DNA from: Salinisphaera sp. UBA6602
Lineage (GTDB): Bacteria > Pseudomonadota > Gammaproteobacteria > Nevskiales > Salinisphaeraceae
Assembly (NCBI GenBank): GCA_002433465.1
Contig: DJIE01000012.1
Coordinates: forward strand, 3,683-14,776
Direction: 5' to 3'
Length of the DNA stretch: 11,094 nucleotides
The position numbers were made by a program, and so were the translations under genes. This document shows positions 1-5,984 of this stretch, piece by piece (positions within the stretch are counted from its first letter, which is position 1; each line of letters starts with the position of its first letter). The notes beneath the pieces were generated by a model. The model was given only the letters and a program-made list of their open reading frames with translations, searched no databases and had not been told where the DNA came from.

Positions 1-189
1 TGGATACGCCTGCAAGCGCTGCCTGGCGGTGCAGGAAGCTGTCCGCGAATGAACGCGAATAAGCAGGAATGAAACGAGGCAGATCCGCCGACAGCCGTAG
101 TGGCCAGAGGAGCGTCGGTGAACTGTGCGCAAACCGGCGTACGTTGCGCTGATTGGCGTTCATTGGCCGACCGTAAAAACCGGCGCCAT

Positions 190-216
190 AAAAAAAGGCC
201 GACCCTCGGGCCGGCC
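190..216 (-). terminator. Intrinsic terminator of pstS
   Basis: Read on the minus strand, this is a hairpin with arms GGCCG and CGGCC, a G·T pair and an inner CCC/GGG, followed directly by seven T residues. It lies about 55 bases past the pstS stop codon and is a textbook Rho-independent terminator. It implies that pstS is not co-transcribed with a pstCAB operon on this side. The 189 bases to its left carry short open stretches in several frames running off the window edge, but no recognisable protein. Confidence 0.85.
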
Positions 217-269
217 CGCGTGGCACGGGGCATACCCCCGAAGCCACCCGATACTGGTTGTGATGCCGA

Positions 270-1394
270 TCAGCCGTGTTCGGCCTTGAGTGATTCGGCG
301 GTCACCTGCTTGCGATTCTTCCAGTTATCACGCATCGCCTCGAGCTCTTCGGGCGGCAGCGAGATCAGGCCAAGAGACTTGAGCGCACCGCGGTCGCTGG
401 CCATCTGATCGGACAGGAACAGGTCGACATACTCTTCCATGCCGTCGATACGGCCCACGTGGGCGTTCTTGGCGTAGAAGAACAGCGAGCGCGAAACCGG
501 ATATTCGCCCGAGGAAATGAGCTCGCGCTTGGGTTCGATGCCGTCCACCTTGGCGGCCTGGATCTTGCCGCGGTTCTCTTCCAGGAACGAATAGCCGAAG
601 ATGCCGACCGCCGTGGCGTTCTGGGACAGCTTCTGCACGATCAGGTTGTCGTTCTCGCCCGAGGGCACGAACTTGCCGTCCTGACGGATGCTCGGTTTTT
701 CGCCGTTGTAGCCGTCAATGTTCTCCGCGCCGTGTTCGACGACCAGCTCTTCGAAGGCATCGCGCGTACCCGAGGAGGTCGGCGGGCCGTAGATGAGAAT
801 TTCGTGGTCGGGCAGGCTCGGGTCGATATCGCTCCACTTGTTGTACGGGTTATCGACCAGTTCGCCGTCCTGCGGCACCTTTGCGGCAACCGCCTTGGTG
901 AGCTGTTCGCGGGACAGGTCGAGCGGCGGCTCGCCTGCCTTCTGGCCAATCACGATACCGTCATAGCCGACCATGATCTGGGTGATGTCGTCGACGCCGT
1001 TGTCCTGGCACATTTTCAGTTCGGACGACTTCATCGGCCGCGAGGCATTGGTGAAGTCCGGGGTGTCCTCGGCTGCACCGCTACAAAACAGCTTGAAGCC
1101 ACCGCCCGAACCCGTGGATTCCACCACCGGGGTGCGGAAATCGGTGGTCGCGCCCATTTCCTCGGCCACATAGGACGAGAACGGGTAAACGGTCGACGAG
1201 CCGACGATACGAATCTGGTTGCGGTCGTATTTTTCGCCGCCGCTGCTGGCCTGGGTATCACCCGAGCTCTGGTTGGACTCGGCGCCCTCGGCGCTGTTCT
1301 GTTCCTGGCCCTGGCCGCATGCCGTCAGGGCAAGGGCGGTGGCCGCGATCGTGAGAAACGATTTGGTCTGGTTGTTGAGCAGCGAGGTCAGCAT
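270..1394 (-). CDS. pstS: PstS-family phosphate-binding lipoprotein
   Basis: This is the substrate-binding component of a high-affinity phosphate ABC transporter (PstSCAB), 374 aa. Residues 1-26 are a lipoprotein signal peptide ending in the lipobox LTAC with Cys26. A low-complexity Ser/Glu/Gln linker follows (about 28-55), then the periplasmic-binding fold. Family motifs are VGSSTVYP (64-71), ESTGSGGG (92-99), NASRPM (116-121) and SSGTRDAF (207-214), the loops that grip phosphate in PstS proteins. The ATG is preceded by AGGAAG at a suitable distance. Residue +2 after the cysteine is Gly, so the Lol rule predicts outer-membrane sorting, unusual for a transporter's binding protein. The gene stands alone between its own Pho box and terminator; the permease and ATPase genes are not in the window. 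The assignment to the PstS family is firm; that the ligand is phosphate rests on the motifs and the Pho box. Confidence 0.93.
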   Translation of the reverse strand: MLTSLLNNQTKSFLTIAATALALTACGQGQEQNSAEGAESNQSSGDTQASSGGEKYDRNQIRIVGSSTVYPFSSYVAEEMGATTDFRTPVVESTGSGGGFKLFCSGAAEDTPDFTNASRPMKSSELKMCQDNGVDDITQIMVGYDGIVIGQKAGEPPLDLSREQLTKAVAAKVPQDGELVDNPYNKWSDIDPSLPDHEILIYGPPTSSGTRDAFEELVVEHGAENIDGYNGEKPSIRQDGKFVPSGENDNLIVQKLSQNATAVGIFGYSFLEENRGKIQAAKVDGIEPKRELISSGEYPVSRSLFFYAKNAHVGRIDGMEEYVDLFLSDQMASDRGALKSLGLISLPPEELEAMRDNWKNRKQVTAESLKAEHG

Positions 1395-1416
1395 TGAGTC
1401 TTCCTGGATTTATTGA

Positions 1417-1429
1417 GTCGGAATCCGAC
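1417..1429. other. Short inverted repeat in the pstS leader
   Basis: GTCGGA, one base, TCCGAC: a perfect 6-bp dyad between the Pho box and the pstS ribosome-binding site. It could be a small leader hairpin or a binding site. No known regulator is recognised. Confidence 0.35.
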
Positions 1430-1455
1430 GCCTGGCGCAAGGCTGTCAGGAAAAT

Positions 1456-1473
1456 ATGACGTTTTTATGACAG
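1456..1473 (-). promoter_or_regulatory. Pho box (PhoB-binding site) of pstS
   Basis: Minus-strand sequence CTGTCATAAAAACGTCAT. The first half-site CTGTCAT matches the PhoB direct-repeat consensus perfectly. After a 4-base A-rich spacer the second half-site ACGTCAT matches 5 of 7, giving the required 11-bp period. It ends about 61 bases upstream of the pstS ATG, suited to a PhoB-activated promoter lacking its own -35 box. No strong -10 is obvious. An inverted CTGTCAG lies nearby at 1443-1449 (plus strand). The site overlaps the last codon of murB. Induction under phosphate starvation is inferred. Confidence 0.75.
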
Positions 1474-2478
1474 AGCCGGCCGGGGCGTCGAGGCGCGCGC
1501 ATCGGCGGGTAGCCGCGTGACCGGCCCGAACTCGCCGACGAACGAAATCTCCGGTGTAAGCCAATAGCCGGTATCGGCCTGTACGCAGCGCTGTGCGTGC
1601 ATGATCAGGGCACAGACGTCGGCAGCCGAGGCGCGGCCGTGATTGACGATGATATTGGCATGGCGCGGCGAGATCTGGGCATCGCCACAGCGCAGCCCCT
1701 TGAGGCCGCATTCGTCGATGAGCCGGCCGGCGCCAATGCCCTCGATCTTGCGGAATATGGAGCCGGCCGACGGCTCGCTGTCCAGCGGCGGGTGGCGCTC
1801 GGCGCGCCAGCGCAGGTTCTCCTGCATGATTCGAGTCAGCGTCTCGGCCGGTGCCGGCTCGAGCTCGAAGGTTGCCGACAGCACGATATCGTCGCGCGAA
1901 TGCAGCACCGACTGGTCGTAGCCGAACTCGAAATAATCCACGTCCACGCGTCGACGTTCGTTGTCGGCGGTCAGCAGCTCGGCGGATTCAAGCACTTCGC
2001 CGATGAACATGGTGCGCTCACGAGCCGGGGCCGGGGAGAGAAAATGCAGGTTCTGCCAGAGCGCGCCACCGACCGTCGACGGGATGCCGACATAGTGTTC
2101 CAGGCCGGACAGCCCATTTGCTACGGCCGCATCGATCAGGTCGGGATAGACCAGCGCGCCGCTGGCGGCGGTCACGCAGGTGCCATACACGTCGATCGAG
2201 CGCGCGTGGTTGGCAATGACGAGCCCGGGAAAGCCACGATCGCCGACCAGGATGTTCGCGCCGCGCCCGAGCAGGAAATAGTCGATCTCGAAGCGCCGGG
2301 CCACGCGTATCGCCGTGGCCAGAGCCTCGGGCGTTCTGGCTTCCACATAAAAGGCGGCCGGTCCGCCGATACGAAAGCTAGTGCGCGGGGCCAGCGCCAC
2401 GTTGCGCTGGAGCGCAGCGCCCAGGTGCTGGGCCAGGGCGCGCTGTTGCGCGGCGGTTGGCTTGCGGGGTTTACGCAT
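1465..2478 (-). CDS. murB: UDP-N-acetylenolpyruvoylglucosamine reductase (MurB)
   Basis: Cytoplasmic FAD enzyme that reduces UDP-GlcNAc-enolpyruvate to UDP-MurNAc with NADPH, the second committed step of peptidoglycan synthesis. Numbering here is from an in-frame GTG at 2520. Motifs: APRTSFRIGGPA (44-55) and LLGRGANILVGDRGF (83-97) for FAD binding; GIPSTVGGALWQN (145-157); PSAGSIFRK with the catalytic Ser254; GAGRLIDECGLKG (263-275); PEISFVGEF with Glu324. The organisation is type II-like. The FGYRDS-type motif, which carries the substrate-binding Arg (Arg159 in E. coli), reads FGYDQS here, with Asp202 in that place. Start choice: ATG at 2478 gives 337 aa and removes 14 residues without resemblance to the family; the GTG at 2520 would give 351 aa. 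Neither start has a clear Shine-Dalgarno. The gene reads divergently from the HAD gene and directly abuts the Pho box of pstS. Confidence 0.92.
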   Translation of the reverse strand: MRKPRKPTAAQQRALAQHLGAALQRNVALAPRTSFRIGGPAAFYVEARTPEALATAIRVARRFEIDYFLLGRGANILVGDRGFPGLVIANHARSIDVYGTCVTAASGALVYPDLIDAAVANGLSGLEHYVGIPSTVGGALWQNLHFLSPAPARERTMFIGEVLESAELLTADNERRRVDVDYFEFGYDQSVLHSRDDIVLSATFELEPAPAETLTRIMQENLRWRAERHPPLDSEPSAGSIFRKIEGIGAGRLIDECGLKGLRCGDAQISPRHANIIVNHGRASAADVCALIMHAQRCVQADTGYWLTPEISFVGEFGPVTRLPADARASTPRPALS

Positions 2479-2616
2479 GGCGGCAGTAGGACGAACGCAG
2501 GCCCGTAATGGTCGATGCACGCCCGCACAAATACAAGAGCGCGTGATTGGGGCTGTGTCGACGTCCGCCGTGTTTGACGTAAGCTGGCTACAAACCGAAT
2601 CGAAGAAGAGAACGCC

Positions 2617-3279
2617 TTGTCACAGTCGCAGCGCATCGTCGTGTTCGACCTCGATGTCACTCTCACCCGCTACGACACCTTCCTGCCGTTCGTGATCGGC
2701 TATCTGCGCTATCACCGCAAGCGCCGGAGTGTGGGCGCGACCTGGCGGCTGCCCTGGAATCTGCTGCGGTTCTGGCGCTGGGGTGATCGTACCTGGGTGA
2801 AAACACAGGTTCTGCGTTCGTTCGTGGGCGGCCAGCCACGCGAGCGAGTGCAAGCCTGGGCCGATCGCTTCGTGGACGAACTGCTCGAAGACGCCATGCG
2901 CGAGCAGGGCATGGCCCAGCTGCGCGCCCATCAGGACGCCGGCGATCGAGTGATTCTCGCCTCGGCGAGTTTCGATATCTATGTCGCCCGTCTGGCCGAG
3001 AAGCTGCATATCAACGAAGTGCTGGCCACCCGGGTGGCCTGGAACGCGCGCGATCGGGTGGCGGGCATGGACGGCGAGAACTGTCGCGACGACGAAAAGC
3101 TGCGCCGCGTCAAAGCTCTCGACGGCATGCCGGAGGATGGCCGCGGCGTGACTGCGTATTCGGATTCGCACGCCGATCTGCCGCTGCTGTCCTGGGCCGA
3201 GAACGGGGTGGCCGTGTGTCCCTCGAAGCGGCTTTTTCATCAGGTCGGTGGTCTGGGGCTCGAAGTCGCACGCTGGTGA
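2617..3279 (+). CDS. HAD-IB family phosphatase (PSPase/PgpC-like)
   Basis: Soluble HAD-superfamily hydrolase, subfamily IB, 220 aa, predicted to dephosphorylate a small or lipid-linked phosphate by way of an aspartyl-phosphate. Motif I is FDLDVTLT, with nucleophile Asp11 and acid Asp13; the usual Gly of DxDGT is Val. Motif II is ILASAS (113-118), motif III is Lys161, and motif IV is SDSHADLPLL with Asp183 and Asp187. Residues about 20-100 form the helical cap. The start is TTG, preceded by AAGAAGAG at good spacing; no ATG lies near it and motif I begins just after. The stop overlaps the GTG start of the next gene (GTGA), indicating translational coupling to two ArnE/ArnF-like membrane proteins. 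Relatives include SerB-like phosphatases and PgpC; the substrate cannot be read from the sequence. Confidence 0.85.
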   Translation: MSQSQRIVVFDLDVTLTRYDTFLPFVIGYLRYHRKRRSVGATWRLPWNLLRFWRWGDRTWVKTQVLRSFVGGQPRERVQAWADRFVDELLEDAMREQGMAQLRAHQDAGDRVILASASFDIYVARLAEKLHINEVLATRVAWNARDRVAGMDGENCRDDEKLRRVKALDGMPEDGRGVTAYSDSHADLPLLSWAENGVAVCPSKRLFHQVGGLGLEVARW

Positions 3280-3632
3280 GCGTTTCGCAGATATTTCTGG
3301 TGCTCGCGGTCGGGCTGGCCAGCCTGGCCCAGATCCTGCTCAAGCACGGCATGACCCGGACGGTGGAATCGCGCGTCGGTCATGCCTGGCTGCGGCCACT
3401 GCGCGAACCGCTGGTACTGGCCGGCATGGGCACACAGGTGGTGCTGACCTGTCTGTGGCTGGTCGTGTTGTCACACATCGATGTGAGTCTGGCGTTTCCG
3501 GTGCTGGCACTCAGCTACGGCGTGGTGGTCGCGTACTCGGCGTTTTCCATGGGTGAGGCGGTTGGCAAGCGTCGCTGGTGCGGCGTTGCGTTGATCGTGG
3601 TCGGCGTCGGGGTGCTCGCCTATGCGGCCTGA
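3276..3632 (+). CDS. ArnE-like small four-helix flippase subunit
   Basis: Membrane protein of 118 aa from the GTG that overlaps the upstream stop codon. Four hydrophobic segments lie at about residues 4-22, 45-66, 68-90 and 97-117, the layout of the SMR/EamA-half family. Features recalling E. coli ArnE are SLAQILLK in helix 1, SLAFPVLALSYG (ArnE: GIAYPMLSLNF) and the helix-4 entry RRWCGVALI (ArnE: RHWCGVAFI). ArnE pairs with ArnF to move undecaprenyl-phosphate-aminoarabinose across the inner membrane. Here the ArnF-like partner follows with an 11-base overlap, but there is no arn pathway gene, so the cargo may be a different polyprenyl-phosphate sugar or lipid. An upstream in-frame ATG at 3216 would add 20 polar residues inside the HAD gene and is unlikely. 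A multidrug-efflux SMR role is the alternative. Confidence 0.82.
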   Translation: MSVSQIFLVLAVGLASLAQILLKHGMTRTVESRVGHAWLRPLREPLVLAGMGTQVVLTCLWLVVLSHIDVSLAFPVLALSYGVVVAYSAFSMGEAVGKRRWCGVALIVVGVGVLAYAA

Positions 3633-4053
3633 TCTGTCGCCACTGCGTATCAGTCGGCGTTCCTGGGTGAGCATCGGCCTACTGCTGCTGTCGGTATCGT
3701 TGATGGCCGCCGGCCAGCTGTGCATGCGTCGCGGCATGCTCTCGTTCGGGCCGATCGAATCGCCGCAGGCATTTTTGAATCTGGTCTGGGGCGGCATCGT
3801 TGCGCCCATGAGCATCGGTTTTGTCTGGCTCGGGATGATCGTCTATTCCATCGCGATTCTGGTCTGGCTGCAGGTGCTTTCGCGCATGGATCTGAGCATC
3901 GCCTTTCCGATGATGAGCCTGAGCTATGTGCTGGTCTATCTCGGCGCCGCACTATGGCCCGCGCTCAACGAAACGATCACGGTCGGGCGACTCGCGGGCA
4001 CCGGGCTGATCATGTGCGGCGTGGCGCTGGTGGCGGGTTCGCGGCGCGGCTAG
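3622..4053 (+). CDS. ArnF-like small four-helix flippase subunit
   Basis: Membrane protein of 143 aa, with its ATG inside the last codons of the ArnE-like gene (11-base overlap). Hydrophobic segments lie at about residues 15-36, 50-72, 73-92, 95-113 and 122-139. The strongest family signal is the block SIAFPMMSLSYVLVYLG, which resembles ArnF (KAYALLSMSYVLVWIA), followed by a final GTGLIMCGVALV helix. ArnF is longer than ArnE in E. coli, as here. The pair probably forms a heterodimer. Coupling to a HAD-IB phosphatase suggests that the unit handles a phosphorylated lipid carrier, though this is inference. No terminator with a strong T tract follows, only the GC-rich hairpin at 4075-4100. Confidence 0.8.
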   Translation: MRPDLSPLRISRRSWVSIGLLLLSVSLMAAGQLCMRRGMLSFGPIESPQAFLNLVWGGIVAPMSIGFVWLGMIVYSIAILVWLQVLSRMDLSIAFPMMSLSYVLVYLGAALWPALNETITVGRLAGTGLIMCGVALVAGSRRG

Positions 4054-4074
4054 ATACCATTTGGCGTGACGCAA

Positions 4075-4100
4075 GCGCTGCGCGGGTACGCCCGCGGCGC
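4075..4100 (+). terminator. GC-rich hairpin after the HAD/flippase unit (weak terminator)
   Basis: CGCGGG, loop TACG, CCCGCG, extended by GCGC on both sides past a 2-base bulge. It starts 22 bases after the TAG of the ArnF-like gene. It is followed by GTTGTATAAC rather than a T run, so it may only slow transcription or protect the mRNA 3' end. Confidence 0.4.
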
Positions 4101-4117
4101 GTTGTATAACGGCTGTA

Positions 4118-4146
4118 TGGGCAGCGGCGTGGCGAGGGCGTACACT
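4118..4146 (+). promoter_or_regulatory. Possible sigma-70 promoter of the M61 peptidase gene
   Basis: TGGGCA (4118-4123), a 17-base spacer, and TACACT (4141-4146), each matching 4 of 6 consensus bases. It is placed about 40 bases before the chosen ATG and just after the hairpin at 4075-4100. It would drive the run of genes from the peptidase onward. Weak match, offered as a candidate only. Confidence 0.3.
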
Positions 4147-4187
4147 TGCGCGCCTTCGAATCGACGAGCAGCCCAAGGCGAGGCGTC

Positions 4188-5984
4188 ATGCCAACGCTGG
4201 ATTACATCGTAGCGCCGGTCGCAGCCACCGCCCATCGGTTCCGGGTCGTGCTGCACACCGAGGTCCAGGCCGGCGCGCCGGTCGAACTGGCCCTGCCCAG
4301 CTGGATTCCCGGCAGCTATGTCATTCGCGACTTTGCCCGGCACCTGCTTTCGATTGCCGCCGAAAGCGATGGCGAGGCCCTCGCCGTGACCGCGATGGAT
4401 CGACAGCGCTGGCGCTGCAGGCCGACCGGCAACACGCTGACCGTGGTCTGCGAGTTCTATGCCCGCGACGAATCGGTACGCGCGGCGTTTCTCGACGATA
4501 CGCGGGCGTTCTTCAACTTCACCTCGCTGGCGCTGCGTCCGGTCGGGCGCGAGCAGGACCCGTGTCGCGTCACCCTCGAAGCCCCGACGGGCATCGATAA
4601 CTGGCAAGTGGTCACCACCTTGCCCGCCCAGGCCACCGACAGCCGCGGTTTCGGCGTCTATGCCGCCGACAACTACTGGGCACTGATCGACCAGCCGGTG
4701 GCCATGGGCGCGGCGGTGGAATACGTGCGTTTCGAGGTGCGTGGCGTGCCCCATGCCTTCGTGCTGCTGGGCAGCCACGATGCCGACACCCAGCGCCTGG
4801 CAGCCGATCTGGCGGCGGCCTGCGAGGCTCAGGCCGCGGTGTTCGACGAGCTGCCGGCCCGCGAATATCTGTTCTTTGCCCAGGTCACGCCCAGCGGTTT
4901 CGGCGGCCTGGAGCATCGCGAATCCAGCGTGCTGCAGGTGGCACGCGATGCGCTGCCAACGCGTATTGCGCCCGACAACGGCGAGGCCACCCGCAGCAGC
5001 GCCTACGAGACCCTGCTCGGGCTGTGCAGCCACGAATATTTTCATCTGTGGAACGTCAAACGCATTCGTCCGGCCGCGGTGGCGACCAGCGACCTGCAGT
5101 CCGAAGCCTATTTTCGGGATCTGTGGGCCTATGAAGGCGTCACGTCCTACTATGACGACCTGGGGCTGGTCCGTGCCGGCCTGATATCCGAGCAGGGCTA
5201 TCTCGACCGCCTGGCGACGTTGGCCACGCGCATCGATCGTACGCCGGGTCGCCATCGCCAGAGCCTGGCCCAGTCGAGCTTCGATGCCTGGCTGAAGTTC
5301 TATCGGCCCGACGAGAACACGCCGAACGCGGTGATCAGCTACTACGGCAAGGGCGCCCAGTTCGCGCTGGGCCTGGATCTCAAGCTGCGGGTGGAAACCG
5401 AGGGCGCGCTTTCGCTCGATAAGGTCATGCGCGAGCTCTGGCAGCGCAACGGCCGCCGCGACGAGCCGGTGCCCGAACACGGTCTGGCCCAACTCGCCGC
5501 CGAGCTGTCGGGGCTGGATCTGTCCGAGTTTGTCGAAGCGCATCTCGAAACCACGATCGATGCGCCCTGGGCCGACTGGCTGCGCTATTTCGGTATCGAG
5601 GCGATATGCGCGCCTGCTAGCGACGATGCCGCCGTCGTGCACGGCCGGCTGGGCCTGCGCGCGTCCAGCGACGCCCAGCCCCGGGTCGCGCACGTATTCG
5701 ACGACGGCCCGGCCCAGGCGGCCGGCATCTCGCCCCAGGATCGCCTGGTGGCACTCGACGGTATCGAAATCGTGGGTATGACGCTGGCCACGCGTCTGCG
5801 CCGTTATCCCGGCGGCGCGGTCGTGCGGCTGCACCTGCTGCGCGGCGACGAACTGCTGCAGCGCGACGTCACGCTGGCCGCGGCCGCAGCGGGCGAATGG
5901 ACGCTGCGTATCGACAGCGATGCCGACGCCGCCGCCCAGGCGCGGCGCGCGAACTGGTTGTGTCGTGCCAACGCCCCGGCCTGA
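4188..5984 (+). CDS. M61 family metallopeptidase with PDZ domain
   Basis: Zinc aminopeptidase of the glycyl-aminopeptidase family (MEROPS M61), 598 aa. The N-terminal beta domain starts near YIVAP and carries LPSWIPGSYVIRDFARH. Next is the signature TPSGFGGLEHRES, then the gluzincin site HEYFHLWNVKRIRP with zinc ligands His282 and His286 and base Glu283. The third ligand Glu316 is in LWAYEGVTSYYDDL. A C-terminal PDZ domain occupies about residues 490-565 (DDGPAQAAGISPQDRLVALDG). There is no signal peptide, so a cytoplasmic location is predicted. The ATG at 4188 is preceded by AAGGCGAGG; a TTG at 4146 would add 14 residues without family likeness. The stop overlaps the following acyl-CoA synthetase gene. 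Physiological substrates of bacterial M61 enzymes are poorly known. Confidence 0.93.
   Translation: MPTLDYIVAPVAATAHRFRVVLHTEVQAGAPVELALPSWIPGSYVIRDFARHLLSIAAESDGEALAVTAMDRQRWRCRPTGNTLTVVCEFYARDESVRAAFLDDTRAFFNFTSLALRPVGREQDPCRVTLEAPTGIDNWQVVTTLPAQATDSRGFGVYAADNYWALIDQPVAMGAAVEYVRFEVRGVPHAFVLLGSHDADTQRLAADLAAACEAQAAVFDELPAREYLFFAQVTPSGFGGLEHRESSVLQVARDALPTRIAPDNGEATRSSAYETLLGLCSHEYFHLWNVKRIRPAAVATSDLQSEAYFRDLWAYEGVTSYYDDLGLVRAGLISEQGYLDRLATLATRIDRTPGRHRQSLAQSSFDAWLKFYRPDENTPNAVISYYGKGAQFALGLDLKLRVETEGALSLDKVMRELWQRNGRRDEPVPEHGLAQLAAELSGLDLSEFVEAHLETTIDAPWADWLRYFGIEAICAPASDDAAVVHGRLGLRASSDAQPRVAHVFDDGPAQAAGISPQDRLVALDGIEIVGMTLATRLRRYPGGAVVRLHLLRGDELLQRDVTLAAAAAGEWTLRIDSDADAAAQARRANWLCRANAPA

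Noticed and set aside
1..99. Possible C-terminal end of a gene entering from the left
   Set aside because: All three plus frames are open for some distance, one reading ACKRCLAVQEAVRE before a stop, but nothing chooses between them.
100..408. Small plus-strand open frame at the left end
   Set aside because: It runs over the pstS terminator and the antisense of pstS, with no homology or ribosome-binding site.
459..1397. Plus-strand open frame opposite pstS
   Set aside because: Antisense shadow; the minus strand has a signal peptide, PstS motifs, ribosome-binding site, Pho box and terminator.
2574..2602. TTGACG as a -35 for the HAD gene
   Set aside because: The hexamer at 17-base spacing is GAATCG; TACAAA nearby is too close. 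No convincing pair was found in the divergent murB/HAD region.
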